A stretch of 57,234 nucleotides of DNA from an uncultured Actinomycetes bacterium (GTDB lineage: Bacteria > Actinomycetota > Actinomycetes > Nanopelagicales > Nanopelagicaceae): positions 1 to 57,234 of the forward strand of contig CAIRHO010000040.1 of assembly GCA_903878415.1 (NCBI GenBank), given 5' to 3'. The position numbers and the translations under genes are program-made. The notes beneath the pieces were generated by a model. It saw only the letters and a list, made by a program, of their open reading frames with translations. It was not told the origin of the DNA and did not search any database. Each line of letters starts with the position of its first letter. Positions within the stretch are counted from its first letter, which is position 1. Of the stretch, positions 35,133 to 47,010 are shown piece by piece.

Positions 35133-36416
35133 ATGCCTAATAAAGACACATTCAGTTCCGAATTTTTCGGCCCAGATTTCAACCAACTGCAATCAGAAGA
35201 TCCAGATATTGCGGCAGTAATTCTCTCTGAGCTCGAACGTCAACGGCAGAATTTGCAATTAATTGCGAGCGAAAACTTCACCTCATCAGCAGTTCTTGCT
35301 GCGATGGGATCAACTCTTTCAAATAAATATGCAGAAGGTTATCCAGGAAAACGTTATTACGGCGGTTGTGAAGAAGTTGATAAGGTCGAAGTGATAGGAA
35401 TTGAACGAGCAAAATCACTTTTTGGCGCCGAGCATGCCAACTTACAACCACATTCTGGTGCAAGTGCAAACGTTGCGGTCTATCAAGCATTTACAAAACC
35501 TGGCGATACCGTCCTTGCAATGTCACTTCCGCATGGCGGCCATTTAACGCACGGATCTAAAGTCAACTTTTCCGGAAAATGGTTCAATATCGTTTCTTAC
35601 GGTGTTCGCCAAGATAACGAGTTAATTGATTATGACGAGCTTCGCGATTTAGCGATTGCCCATAAACCAAAAATGATTTGTTCGGGCGCAACGGCATACC
35701 CATCACTTATAGATTTTGAAAAAGTTCGTGCAATCTGTGATGAAGTTGGCGCAATCATGTGGGTAGATGCAGCACATTTCATCGGACTAGTTGCGGGTAA
35801 AGCCATTCCTTCTCCAGTTCCTTATGCAGATGTAGTTTCATTTACAACGCATAAAGTTTTGCGCGGTCCACGAGGCGGCATGATTCTTAGCAAAGCTGTG
35901 CATGCGCCAGCAATTGATAAAGCAGTCTTTCCAGGTATGCAAGGTGGGCCAATCATGAGCGCAGTAGCTGGTAAAGCGGTAGCGCTAAAAGAGTGTGCCA
36001 CCCCTGCCTATCAAAGTTATGCCAAGAACGTGATTAAGAATTGCCAGGCGCTTGCAAAATCCTTGGAAAATGAAGGAATGCGGGCAGTATCTGGCGGTAC
36101 TCAAACCCATCTTGCGTTAATTGATATTAGAAAGACTGGCATCAACGGAAAAGTAGCCGATGAGAGATGTGATGCTTCTGGCATTACTTTAAATAAGAAT
36201 TCAATCCCGTTTGATCCAGAAGCACCTTCCGTAACCAGCGGAATTCGTGTCGGAACTGCTGCAACCACGACCCAAGGAATGGGCGTTTCCGAAATGCCAG
36301 CAATCGCATCTTTTATTGCCCGCGCCATAAAAGATGGTGGCGACGAGAATTTAGCTAAAAAGATTCGTTCTGAAGTTCATGACTTCACCGCAAAATTTTC
36401 GGTATATAAAAGATAA
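35133..36416 (+). CDS. glyA: Serine hydroxymethyltransferase
   Basis: Interconverts serine and glycine with tetrahydrofolate and PLP. The 427-residue protein contains LIASENFTS, NKYAEGYPGKRYYGGCE, the PLP lysine motif FTTHKVLRGPRGG and the conserved MWVDAAHFIGLV. It sits between the sua5-like gene and wecA, a place not occupied by glyA in mycobacteria. It has its own leaderless promoter. Confidence 0.96.
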   Translation: MPNKDTFSSEFFGPDFNQLQSEDPDIAAVILSELERQRQNLQLIASENFTSSAVLAAMGSTLSNKYAEGYPGKRYYGGCEEVDKVEVIGIERAKSLFGAEHANLQPHSGASANVAVYQAFTKPGDTVLAMSLPHGGHLTHGSKVNFSGKWFNIVSYGVRQDNELIDYDELRDLAIAHKPKMICSGATAYPSLIDFEKVRAICDEVGAIMWVDAAHFIGLVAGKAIPSPVPYADVVSFTTHKVLRGPRGGMILSKAVHAPAIDKAVFPGMQGGPIMSAVAGKAVALKECATPAYQSYAKNVIKNCQALAKSLENEGMRAVSGGTQTHLALIDIRKTGINGKVADERCDASGITLNKNSIPFDPEAPSVTSGIRVGTAATTTQGMGVSEMPAIASFIARAIKDGGDENLAKKIRSEVHDFTAKFSVYKR

Positions 36417-36435
36417 TTAGTAGCGTTTAAATCTT

Positions 36436-37530
36436 ATGCGCGAATATTTATTAACCCTCCTAATTGCAGCGACGCTCTGCTATCTAGTTACTCCATTTAT
36501 TCAGGGATTAGCAATTAGATGGCGGGTAGTAGCTGGTATTCGAGATCGCGATATCCATACTGAAATTACGCCTAGATGGGGCGGAGTTGCGATGTGGATT
36601 GCACTTGGCCTAACGCTTTTAATAGTGCGCGATTTACATTTGGTTGGAAAAGCATATGGGCGAGAGTTACAAGGGATTTTCCTAGCAGCTACTTTTGTAG
36701 TGTTGCTTGGCGCATTAGACGATCGTTTTGAATTAGATGCAGTTACAAAGTTAGCCGGACAAGGTTTGGCAGCTGGAATATTATTAATTCATGGAATTCA
36801 AATTCTTTGGTTGCCCATTAATGGAATTCTTATTATTCCATCCAATATTGGCCAACTACTTACAGTTTTAATAGTTATGGTCACCATTAATGCCGTTAAC
36901 TTTATTGATGGTTTAGATGGACTAGCCATTGGGGTTGTAGCAATTGCATCAAGCTGCTTCTTTGCCTTCTCCTATTTGTTAGCGGTAACTAATGGCTTTA
37001 CCCGCGCTGGCGCACCTTCGCTCATGACGGTTATCTTGATTGGGCTATGTATTGGATTCTTGCCGCATAATTCGAATCCAGCTCGGATGTTTATGGGGGA
37101 TTCAGGGTCAATGTTATTAGGTTTAATTCTTGCAGCTTCTGCAATAACACTGACCGGCCAGATTGATGGCAATGCACTATCAGCAGAGAGTATTGGGCCA
37201 TCGCTACTACCGCTCTTTTTGCCATTTGCGGTTCTAGCAATTCCACTTCTTGATTTAGTTTTAGCAATTTTGCGCCGTACTAGTTCTGGTAAATCACCTT
37301 TTGCGCCAGATAAGTTGCACTTACACCATAGGTTACTTGCATCGGGCAATTCTCAAAATAGAACAGCAATAGTTTTATATCTATGGACTGCTACTTTTGC
37401 GGTACCAGTTACAGTTGCCGCATTCGCGCCAATCTGGATTGCATTTCTAGTAGCAATATTTTTGGCAGGTACTGCTTTCTATGCTAGAAAGCGAACCCTA
37501 GACCAGAATTGGAATTTACTAAATGTCTAA
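36436..37530 (+). CDS. wecA: Undecaprenyl-phosphate sugar-1-phosphate transferase (WecA-like)
   Basis: A polytopic membrane enzyme of 364 residues that transfers a sugar phosphate from a UDP-sugar to a polyprenyl phosphate. The motifs LGALDDRFELDAVTKLAGQ and NFIDGLDGLAIG (aspartate-rich catalytic loops), FMGDSGSM and the HLHHRLL segment identify the MraY/WecA superfamily, closer to WecA/TagO by context. Position upstream of the atp operon matches the mycobacterial order. It probably starts wall arabinogalactan- or teichoic-acid-like glycan synthesis; the donor sugar is not shown by sequence. Confidence 0.9.
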   Translation: MREYLLTLLIAATLCYLVTPFIQGLAIRWRVVAGIRDRDIHTEITPRWGGVAMWIALGLTLLIVRDLHLVGKAYGRELQGIFLAATFVVLLGALDDRFELDAVTKLAGQGLAAGILLIHGIQILWLPINGILIIPSNIGQLLTVLIVMVTINAVNFIDGLDGLAIGVVAIASSCFFAFSYLLAVTNGFTRAGAPSLMTVILIGLCIGFLPHNSNPARMFMGDSGSMLLGLILAASAITLTGQIDGNALSAESIGPSLLPLFLPFAVLAIPLLDLVLAILRRTSSGKSPFAPDKLHLHHRLLASGNSQNRTAIVLYLWTATFAVPVTVAAFAPIWIAFLVAIFLAGTAFYARKRTLDQNWNLLNV

Positions 37531-37939
37531 TCTTTCAGTTGAAATGAAATTATGGCGTGGCGCGCTGATCCCATCTTCAGTAGTGGGAATTTTGGGATTA
37601 ATTCTTGCTACGTTATTGCGCGGCCAATCTGGGCTGATTGGTGCGCTATTCGCACAATTTATCGTTCTAATTTTTTTTGCGATTCACTTAATAGTTTCAA
37701 AATTTTCTAATAATTTAGAACCAATGATGGTTATGGTTCTAGCGATGACTTCATACTTTGCAAAAGTATTGACAATGGGAGTTTTTTTATTGGTGCTGAT
37801 GAAAAACACCAATCGAGAATTTCTAGATCGACAGAGTTTTGCCATAGTTGCAATTGCGATCACAATGGCATGGCTTGCTGGGGAGATTCGAGCTTTTCTT
37901 AAATTACGATTAACAATGCCGCTACCTAAGCGTGACTGA
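37523..37939 (+). CDS. Membrane protein preceding the ATP synthase operon (AtpI-like)
   Basis: A 138-residue protein with four predicted helices (about 14-30, 40-57, 65-92, 102-122), overlapping the wecA end by eight bases. It has the position and shape of the AtpI-type protein found before atpB in actinobacteria; AtpI proteins help assemble the c-ring. The assignment rests on position and membrane plan, not on a clear motif. Confidence 0.7.
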   Translation: MSNLSVEMKLWRGALIPSSVVGILGLILATLLRGQSGLIGALFAQFIVLIFFAIHLIVSKFSNNLEPMMVMVLAMTSYFAKVLTMGVFLLVLMKNTNREFLDRQSFAIVAIAITMAWLAGEIRAFLKLRLTMPLPKRD

Positions 37940-37974
37940 TATTGCTTTATATTGCCTTGCACCTGGTTCTCCAA

Positions 37975-37980
37975 TAGATT
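37975..37980 (+). promoter_or_regulatory. -10 element of the small AtpZ-like gene, leaderless
   Basis: TAGATT ends 6 nt before the ATG at 37987. Confidence 0.5.
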
Positions 37981-37986
37981 TGACCC

Positions 37987-38175
37987 ATGGCAACCAAAGA
38001 TGAAGGCGCGTTTTGGTCAATAATCGGGTACTTACTTTCAGGGTTTTTAATCTGGGGTGGAATCGGCTGGCTCGCTGACCATTTTCTAGGCACCCACATC
38101 CTCTTCTTGGTTGGAATGCTGATGGGTACGGTCGCCTCTCTCTTCTTGATTTGGATCCGTTTCGTTAAAGAGTAG
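37987..38175 (+). CDS. AtpZ/AtpI-like small membrane protein
   Basis: A 62-residue, two-helix protein (about 11-30 and 37-58) with a glycine-rich first helix (LSGFLIWGGIGWLADHFLG) typical of AtpZ/AtpI-family proteins next to F-type ATPases. It has a leaderless promoter of its own. It lies 181 bases before atpB. Confidence 0.75.
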   Translation: MATKDEGAFWSIIGYLLSGFLIWGGIGWLADHFLGTHILFLVGMLMGTVASLFLIWIRFVKE

Positions 38176-38207
38176 GAGTTTCCAACTCGGGCATTTTGCC
38201 CAATTCA

Positions 38208-38270
38208 CCATCTAAGTGACCTATAACTCATGGAGCCCGGTTTGGCGATAGCACCTCTTTCCATCTAAGT
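38208..38270 (+). promoter_or_regulatory. Direct repeats in the atp operon leader
   Basis: CCATCTAAGT occurs at 38208-38217 and again, identical, at 38261-38270, 53 bases apart (about five helical turns). A small stem GGGC-ATTTT-GCCC is at 38189-38201. The region 38176-38356 has no gene and must hold the atpB promoter; TAGGTT at 38284-38289 is a possible -10. Confidence 0.35.
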
Positions 38271-38356
38271 TTGGGCGCGGATTAGGTTACTTCCCTTTGC
38301 CAAAGCCGCGGAATACTCGATAACTTAAATATTCCAGATTTTTAAGGAGCTTGATT

Positions 38357-39139
38357 TTGTCTGTGTTGCTAGCAAAAGCAGAGAGTGGTTTCACGCCACC
38401 TAGCGCCGCCGACTTTGAATTCCAACCAATATTTGGTCATAGCATCTATTTCACCAAGCCAGTTTTTATGGTTTTTCTCTCAGTAATAGTAATTTCAGTT
38501 TTCTTTATAACTTCGGCACGTAAGGCTGCAATTGTTCCTTCGAGAATGCAATTTGCCGGGGAATCCGTATATGGCTTCGTTCGCAAAACAATTGGTGAAG
38601 AAGTCATCGGTCCCGAATTCATGCGTTTTATGCCGTTTTTGTTTTCAATTTTTACATTTGTGCTCGTAAACAATCTCTTTGGAATTTTCCCACTTTTGCA
38701 ATTCCCAACCATGTCTCGTATTGGTTTCCCAATTTCAATAACGATCTGTACTTATCTGGTCTATCACTTTGTTTCAGTAAAACATAAAGGGCTTTTACCT
38801 TATTTAAAGGAAATTTGCTTCATGCCAGGTATTCCAAAACCGGTGTATTTAATTCTAACTCCCGTTGAGATCGCGACTTATTTCATTACCCGCCCATTAA
38901 CACTTGCTATGCGGTTATTTGCAAATATGTTTGCCGGTCACTTATTACTTCTGATATTTACACTTGGCGGAGAGTATTTATTGCATAGCGGCTTAATTTT
39001 TAAGTTTATGAGCATATTTTCTTTTGGTTTTGCAATCGGGCTTACCTTCTTTGAGTTTGGTATTCAATGCCTCCAGGCCTACATTTTTACCTTGCTTTCT
39101 GCACTTTATATCGCCGGAGCACTTTCCGACGAGCACTAA
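38357..39139 (+). CDS. atpB: ATP synthase subunit a
   Basis: Fo stator subunit of 260 residues forming the two proton half-channels. The essential Arg is in TLAMRLFANMFAGH, followed by the usual FFEFGIQCLQAYIFTLLSALYI. Two TTG codons compete; I prefer 38357 because GGAG lies 7 bases upstream, while the TTG at 38351 would be too close to it. First gene of the eight-subunit operon. Confidence 0.94.
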   Translation: MSVLLAKAESGFTPPSAADFEFQPIFGHSIYFTKPVFMVFLSVIVISVFFITSARKAAIVPSRMQFAGESVYGFVRKTIGEEVIGPEFMRFMPFLFSIFTFVLVNNLFGIFPLLQFPTMSRIGFPISITICTYLVYHFVSVKHKGLLPYLKEICFMPGIPKPVYLILTPVEIATYFITRPLTLAMRLFANMFAGHLLLLIFTLGGEYLLHSGLIFKFMSIFSFGFAIGLTFFEFGIQCLQAYIFTLLSALYIAGALSDEH

Positions 39140-39199
39140 AAATAGATTTGTCCAAACACCCGTTTGGTCAATAAATGAAATATGTGAAAGGGAAGAGAA

Positions 39200-39403
39200 A
39201 TGACCGGCACACTCGCAATCGTGGGCTTCGGCCTCTCGACAATTGGACCAGGTACAGCAACTGGTTTAATTTTCGCGGCATACATCAATGGCGTCGCACG
39301 CCAACCAGAAGCACGTTCAATCCTGCAACCAATTGCGTTCTTAGGTTTCGCACTTGCAGAAGCATTGGCGCTCTTTGGTCTCGTACTCGCATTCGTTCTC
39401 TAA
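39200..39403 (+). CDS. atpE: ATP synthase subunit c
   Basis: Rotor-ring subunit, two helices with the polar loop ARQPEA. The proton-carrying Glu is residue 54 in [10 protein letters not shown]. The ion site shows no extra polar ligands typical of sodium rings, so protons are the likely ion. At 67 residues it is shorter than the common 75-85 of actinobacteria, missing part of the N-terminus. GGGAAGAG precedes the ATG. Confidence 0.93.
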   Translation: MTGTLAIVGFGLSTIGPGTATGLIFAAYINGVARQPEARSILQPIAFLGFALAEALALFGLVLAFVL

Positions 39404-39421
39404 TTCGATAGAGGATAAAAG

Positions 39422-39973
39422 ATGAACAAGAGCTTTAGTATTTTGGCTGCAGCGGAGGGCGCACATAGCCCGGTTGTTCCGCAACCCGCTGAAATCATCG
39501 TTGGCTTAGTTGCTTTCACTATCTTGTTCTTATTACTTCGCGCCAAAGCTGTGCCAAAGTTTGAAGCAGCGTATAAAGCTCGTACCGATGCTATTCAAGG
39601 TGGAATGGAACGTGCTGAAAAAGCACAACTAGAAGCTGAGAACGCGTTACGAAGTTATACCGCTCAACTTGCAGAAGCTCGTGGTGAATCCCAGAAACTT
39701 CGAGAAGAAGCTCGAGTCGAAGGTGCCGAAATAATTGAACAGATGCGCGCTACTGCGCAAGAAGAAGCATCACGCATTACTGCAGCAGCTCGTGCAGCTA
39801 TTGAGGCAGAACGCCAACAAGCGCTCAACTCTTTAGTAAGCGAAGTCGGGTCTATTGCAACTGCGTTAGCTTCTAAAATTGTTGGTGAATCACTTGATGA
39901 TCAGGTCCGTCAATCAAGAGTTGTTGAACGATTCTTGAGTGATCTTGAATCAAATTCGGAGGCGAAGAAGTAG
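39422..39973 (+). CDS. atpF: ATP synthase subunit b
   Basis: Peripheral stalk subunit of 183 residues: one membrane helix (about 22-40) and a long Ala/Glu/Arg-rich coiled coil. GAGG lies upstream of the ATG. It follows atpE by 18 bases and atpH starts two bases after its stop. Confidence 0.93.
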   Translation: MNKSFSILAAAEGAHSPVVPQPAEIIVGLVAFTILFLLLRAKAVPKFEAAYKARTDAIQGGMERAEKAQLEAENALRSYTAQLAEARGESQKLREEARVEGAEIIEQMRATAQEEASRITAAARAAIEAERQQALNSLVSEVGSIATALASKIVGESLDDQVRQSRVVERFLSDLESNSEAKK

Positions 39974-39975
39974 CC

Positions 39976-40818
39976 ATGACACTTGCCATGAAAGGAACCA
40001 GTCGACAATCACTTGCAGCTGCTCGCGCATTTTTAGAGAAGAAAATCTCTAGTCTTGAGAGCGCTGGCATTTCCAAGGTTTCGACTGATTTACTTTCAAT
40101 GGTGGCTGTTTTTGATTCCAATATCGCGCTGAGTCGAGCCCTAACTGATCCTTCACGTAAAACTGAAGATAAATCTGAACTGGTAAAACGGGTATTTGAA
40201 AAAGGAGTTAGCGAGCCGACTTTTGCATTTGTAAAAGAATTAATAGCGCTCCGTTGGTCATATGCATCTGATTTAGTTCGAGCAATCGAACGATTAGGCG
40301 TCGAAACCGAAGCTGCGGCTGCTGAAAAAGACGGTGCATTGGATCGACTCGAATCTGAACTTTTTGCTTTCACACAAACCATTCAGAACTCTTCCGAATT
40401 GCGCACGGTATTAGCAGATAGAACGGTGCAATCAACTGCAAAGAAGAGCGCGCTCATTCGAACTTTACTTAACGGTAAAGCTACTGAATCTACAATTCGA
40501 TTAATTGGTGCGATGGTTGATCAACCACGTGGCCGAAACGTTGAAGCCGGAATGCGCGACCTGGCAGAAGCAGTAGCAGCAAGAAAAAATCGAACCATTG
40601 TTCATGTGAAGAGTGCAATTGCGCTCTCAAAAGAACAGATAGATCGCATTACAAAATCACTTTCAGCACAAATTGGTGCCACAGTTCGATTAAATGTCGA
40701 AATTGATCCAAACATTCTTGGTGGACTTTCAGTTCGCTTCGGTGATGAATTAATTGACGGTTCAATCGCAACTCGCATTATTGGTGCAGAACGTACGCTC
40801 TCTGGACAGAGTGCGTAA
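39976..40818 (+). CDS. atpH: ATP synthase subunit delta
   Basis: Connects F1 to the stalk. The 280-residue protein has the helical N-terminal F1-binding domain and the conserved C-terminal region INPNILGGLSVRFGDELIDGS (here IDPNILGGLSVRFGDELIDGS). It is longer than the E. coli protein (177) but similar to other actinobacterial delta subunits; it is not fused to a b-like domain as in mycobacteria. Confidence 0.92.
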   Translation: MTLAMKGTSRQSLAAARAFLEKKISSLESAGISKVSTDLLSMVAVFDSNIALSRALTDPSRKTEDKSELVKRVFEKGVSEPTFAFVKELIALRWSYASDLVRAIERLGVETEAAAAEKDGALDRLESELFAFTQTIQNSSELRTVLADRTVQSTAKKSALIRTLLNGKATESTIRLIGAMVDQPRGRNVEAGMRDLAEAVAARKNRTIVHVKSAIALSKEQIDRITKSLSAQIGATVRLNVEIDPNILGGLSVRFGDELIDGSIATRIIGAERTLSGQSA

Positions 40819-40852
40819 GAGTTAAAGATAGAAAAGAAAAGGGAGAAATAAA

Positions 40853-42493
40853 ATGGCGGAACTTACGATCCGGCCCGAAGAAATTCGCGATGCATTAGCG
40901 AACTTCGTTAAGTCATACGATCCAGGTGTTGCTGCTCGAGATGAAATCGGAACCGTTACAGAAGCTGGCGATGGTATTGCTCGTATTGAAGGTCTGCCTT
41001 CAACTATGACCAATGAATTGCTTAAGTTTGAGAACGGAACCCTTGGTCTCGCACTTAACCTAGACGTCCGTGAAATTGGCGTGGTTATCCTCGGTGAGTT
41101 CACCGGAATTGAAGAAGGAACCACAGTCCGTCGTACTGGTGAAATTCTTTCAGTACCAGTAGGCGATGCATTTTTAGGTCGTGTAGTTGATGCTCTCGGT
41201 CGTCCAATCGATGGCAAAGGCGAAATTAAAGCTGAAACAAACCGTGCCCTTGAATTACAGGCTCCCTCTGTAGTTGAGCGCCAACCTGTTAAAGAGCCAT
41301 TAGCTACTGGTATCAAAGCGATCGACTCAATGACTGCGATTGGTCGCGGACAGCGTCAATTAATTATTGGTGACCGTCAAACTGGAAAGACTGCAGTTGC
41401 GATCGACACCATTATTAACCAACGCGAAAATTGGAAGAGCGGCGATCCTAAGAAGCGCGTTAAATGTATTTATGTTGCGATTGGCCAAAAAGGTTCAACT
41501 ATCGCAGCAGTACGCGGCTCGCTAGAAGAAGCTGGCGCAATGGAGTACACCACCATTGTTGCAGCACCTGCATCTGATCCTGCTGGTTTCAAATACCTTG
41601 CACCATTTACTGGTTCAGCAATTGGTCAGCACTGGATGTATGCCGGCGATCACGTACTAATTGTTTTTGATGATCTTTCAAAACAAGCAGATGCATATCG
41701 TTCAGTATCGTTGTTGCTACGACGTCCACCGGGTCGCGAAGCGTATCCAGGAGATGTATTTTATTTACACTCACGTTTATTAGAACGTTGCGCAAAACTT
41801 TCTGATGAACTTGGTGGCGGCTCAATGACTGGATTACCAATCATTGAAACCAAAGGTAATGACGTTTCTGCGTTCATTCCAACAAACGTTATTTCAATTA
41901 CAGATGGTCAGTGCTTCTTAGAAACTGATCTATTTAACGCAGGTGTACGTCCCGCTATTAACGTAGGTATTTCGGTATCTCGCGTAGGTGGATCTGCACA
42001 GACTAAAGCGATGAAGAAGATTGCTGGTCGCCTTCGTTTAGATCTAGCTCAATTCCGCGAACTCGAAGCGTTCGCAGCATTTGGATCAGATCTGGATGCG
42101 GCATCAAAAGCTCAACTTGAGCGCGGTGGTCGACTTGTTGAACTATTAAAACAGAATCAATACACCCCGTTCATTCTTGAGCGGATGATTGCTTCAATTT
42201 GGGCTGGTACAACTGGTCAACTCGACTCAGTGCCGCTACCAGATATCAAACGTTTTGAAGCCGAATTTTTAGATTATTTGTCACGAGATCATAAAGGCGT
42301 TCTAGATGTAATCGCAACCACTAAAGAGTTAAGCGATGACACAGTTGCAGCACTTACCGCTGCAATTACTACCTTTAAAGATCGCTTTGTTTCATCTGTA
42401 GCTAAAGCGCTAAACGAAGCGCCAGTTAAAGCTGAAGGCGACGATTCGAATGAACAAGTTACTAAATATGTCCAACCGGCGGTAAAGAAGTAA
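40853..42493 (+). CDS. atpA: ATP synthase subunit alpha
   Basis: Non-catalytic nucleotide-binding F1 subunit, 546 residues. P-loop [21 protein letters not shown], the catalytic-face Arg in [15 protein letters not shown], and the C-terminal helical domain are all present. GGGAG precedes the ATG. The C-terminus has an acidic tail that is common in actinobacteria. Confidence 0.97.
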   Translation: MAELTIRPEEIRDALANFVKSYDPGVAARDEIGTVTEAGDGIARIEGLPSTMTNELLKFENGTLGLALNLDVREIGVVILGEFTGIEEGTTVRRTGEILSVPVGDAFLGRVVDALGRPIDGKGEIKAETNRALELQAPSVVERQPVKEPLATGIKAIDSMTAIGRGQRQLIIGDRQTGKTAVAIDTIINQRENWKSGDPKKRVKCIYVAIGQKGSTIAAVRGSLEEAGAMEYTTIVAAPASDPAGFKYLAPFTGSAIGQHWMYAGDHVLIVFDDLSKQADAYRSVSLLLRRPPGREAYPGDVFYLHSRLLERCAKLSDELGGGSMTGLPIIETKGNDVSAFIPTNVISITDGQCFLETDLFNAGVRPAINVGISVSRVGGSAQTKAMKKIAGRLRLDLAQFRELEAFAAFGSDLDAASKAQLERGGRLVELLKQNQYTPFILERMIASIWAGTTGQLDSVPLPDIKRFEAEFLDYLSRDHKGVLDVIATTKELSDDTVAALTAAITTFKDRFVSSVAKALNEAPVKAEGDDSNEQVTKYVQPAVKK

Positions 42494-42496
42494 CAA

Positions 42497-44838
<2,342 letters not shown>

Positions 44839-44841
44839 AAA

Positions 44842-45096
44842 ATGAACTCACTAAAAGTCGAATTAGTATCACCAGAGAAGCGAGTCTGGTCGGGCGAAGC
44901 TACCCAGATTTCTGCTCGAACTCTTGACGGAGATCTAGGAATTCTTCCTGGCCATACCCCGCTTCTCGGTGTACTAGTAGATGGATTAGTTTCAATCAAA
45001 GGTGTTGATGGAACTATTTCTGAATTCAACGTGCACGGTGGATTCTTATCAGTAGCTAAAGATCGAGTCTCAATCCTTGGCGAAAGTACCGATTAA
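44842..45096 (+). CDS. atpC: ATP synthase subunit epsilon, short form lacking the C-terminal helices
   Basis: At 84 residues this protein contains only the N-terminal beta-sandwich (VELVSPEKRVWSGEATQI, GDLGILPGHTPLLGVL, VHGGFLSVAKDRVSIL). The C-terminal two-helix domain, which in many bacteria restrains ATP hydrolysis and brings the length to about 120-140, is absent; the stop at 45094 is followed by further in-frame stops and the convergent murA ends six bases later. The operon is otherwise complete. Confidence 0.93.
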   Translation: MNSLKVELVSPEKRVWSGEATQISARTLDGDLGILPGHTPLLGVLVDGLVSIKGVDGTISEFNVHGGFLSVAKDRVSILGESTD

Positions 45097-45101
45097 TTTA
45101 A

Positions 45102-46364
45102 TTAATCAACTCGCGAAACATCCGCTCCAAGTGCTTGTAATTGTTCTGCAAAATTGGGGTAACCACGATCAACGTGATAGCCACCTTCCACAAATGTAAC
45201 TCCATCTGAAACTAAACCAGCCAAAATTAAACCAGCGCCTGCGCGAATATCTGTTGCGACAACTGGAGCAGAAGATAATTGTGGAATTCCTGAAATAGCA
45301 GCATGATGGCCATCTACTCGAATTTTTGCTCCCAAACGCGTTAATTCATTGACGAACATAAAGCGGCCTTCAAATACGTTCTCGGTGACAATCGCATCGC
45401 CATCAGCAATTGAATTCAGCGCGATAATCATTGGTTGTAGATCAGTTGGAAATCCTGGATAGGGCAGGGTTGCGACATCTATTGCTTTTGGACGGCGATC
45501 CATTTTTACTCGGATGCCATCTTTCGTGGTTGTAATGACAGCGCCAGCTAAAACTAATTTATCGAGTGGCACTTCTAAATCGCTCGGGCGACAATTATGA
45601 ATTGTAATATCACCTTGCGTTATCGCGGCTGCAAATGCCCAAGTTCCGGTCACAACTCGATCTGGCAGAGTTGTGTGATCGGTTGGCGTAAGAGTTTTAA
45701 CTCCAATTATTTCTATTTTAGGGGTGCCTAGACCGGTAATATCTGCGCCCATTGAAATTAAGAAATTACCAAGATCGACAATGTCGGGCTCGCGCGCCGC
45801 ATTATCCAAAATTGTTTTACCTTTAGCTAAAACTGCGGCTGTCATAATATTTTCTGTTGCACCAACGCTTGGAAAATCCAAAGTTATTTCTGCTCCGACT
45901 AAACCGTGCGGAGCTTCGGCAATTACATAGCCGTGTTCGTTATGTGCTTTAGCACCAAGTTCTGCCAATCCTTTTAAATGGAAATCTAAGCCACGCGAAC
46001 CAATCGCATCGCCACCTGGTAGCGCTACTTCTGCTTCCCCTAAACGCGCTACTAGCGGTCCGAGTACATTAATTGATGCGCGCATCTTTCTTACCAAGTC
46101 GTAATCTGCGCGATGACCTAATTTTTCCGGAACATCGATATTCAGAGTTCCATTCGGAGCGCTATATTCAATTTTACAACCGAGCCGAGTCAATAACTCG
46201 GACATAATTTCAACGTCGGCAATTTCTGGAACATTTCGAATCGTGGTTTTTCCAACAGCTAATAGCGAGGCAGCCATAAGTTTAAGAACTGAGTTCTTTG
46301 CGCCAGTCACCGAAACTTCACCTTTGAGGGAAGCACCGCCAACGACTTTAAAGCGATCGAGCAC
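45102..46364 (-). CDS. murA: UDP-N-acetylglucosamine 1-carboxyvinyltransferase, Asp variant
   Basis: First committed step of peptidoglycan synthesis, 420 residues. Catalytic KN is at 23-24 and the [12 protein letters not shown] segment is present. In the active-site loop [15 protein letters not shown] the residue that is Cys in E. coli is Asp (119), the same change that makes mycobacterial MurA insensitive to fosfomycin. GTG start with AGGAGG 7 bases upstream. It is convergent with atpC. Confidence 0.96.
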   Translation of the reverse strand: MLDRFKVVGGASLKGEVSVTGAKNSVLKLMAASLLAVGKTTIRNVPEIADVEIMSELLTRLGCKIEYSAPNGTLNIDVPEKLGHRADYDLVRKMRASINVLGPLVARLGEAEVALPGGDAIGSRGLDFHLKGLAELGAKAHNEHGYVIAEAPHGLVGAEITLDFPSVGATENIMTAAVLAKGKTILDNAAREPDIVDLGNFLISMGADITGLGTPKIEIIGVKTLTPTDHTTLPDRVVTGTWAFAAAITQGDITIHNCRPSDLEVPLDKLVLAGAVITTTKDGIRVKMDRRPKAIDVATLPYPGFPTDLQPMIIALNSIADGDAIVTENVFEGRFMFVNELTRLGAKIRVDGHHAAISGIPQLSSAPVVATDIRAGAGLILAGLVSDGVTFVEGGYHVDRGYPNFAEQLQALGADVSRVD

Positions 46365-46425
46365 AGCGGACCTCCTCTAAATAATAATTCGGCGCTTCTA
46401 ATTGGCTACATCGTAATGGCTCTAT

Positions 46426-46431
46426 TAGGCT
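46426..46431 (+). promoter_or_regulatory. -10 element of pduO, leaderless
   Basis: TAGGCT ends 6 nt before the ATG at 46438. Confidence 0.55.
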
Positions 46432-46437
46432 CATACT

Positions 46438-47010
46438 ATGGTGAATTTGACGCGGATCTATACAAAAACTGGCGATGACGGCACGACTTCTTTAGGGGAT
46501 ATGAGTCGAACATCGAAAAATGATCCTCGATTAGAAGCCTACGCAACTGTGGATGAAGCAAATTCTTATATCGGAGTTGCTCTGACAGTTGAATCTATTA
46601 GCGATGAAGTTCGAAAGTTGTTAGTGCGGATTCAAAACGATTTATTTGATGTTGGTGCAGATCTCTGTACTCCGGTAGTAGATGCTCCAGCCCATGAACC
46701 GCTCCGAGTTTTAGAATCTCAAATCATTTTCTTAGAAGAGCAGATTGATAAATATAACGCTGATTTAGAACCGCTTCGCTCATTTGTTTTACCATCCGGA
46801 ACGCCAGCTTCAGCTCACTTGCATGTTGCGCGTACCGTTACTCGCCGAGCAGAGCGTTGCACTTGGCACGCAATTCACGGGTTCGGAACTGGCGTTAATC
46901 CACTAACTGCAAAGTATTTAAATCGGCTTTCAGATTTACTATTCGTTCTGGCTCGCCATGAAAATAAAAAACAAGGCGATGAACTATGGGTGCCTGGGGC
47001 TAACCGCTAG
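46438..47010 (+). CDS. pduO: Cob(I)alamin adenosyltransferase, PduO type
   Basis: Makes adenosylcobalamin. The 190 residues have the ATP-binding RIYTKTGDDGTTSLGD motif, the VDEANSYIGVAL helix and the FVLPSGTPASAHLHVARTVTRRAER segment of the PduO trimer family. The product is the cofactor of methylmalonyl-CoA mutase, fitting meaB and the epimerase further along. Its 3' end overlaps the convergent secreted-protein gene by 11 bases. Confidence 0.94.
   Translation: MVNLTRIYTKTGDDGTTSLGDMSRTSKNDPRLEAYATVDEANSYIGVALTVESISDEVRKLLVRIQNDLFDVGADLCTPVVDAPAHEPLRVLESQIIFLEEQIDKYNADLEPLRSFVLPSGTPASAHLHVARTVTRRAERCTWHAIHGFGTGVNPLTAKYLNRLSDLLFVLARHENKKQGDELWVPGANR

Noticed and set aside
39175-39411. 78-residue frame overlapping atpE
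   Set aside because: Out-of-frame shadow of the subunit c gene, with a basic non-hydrophobic product.
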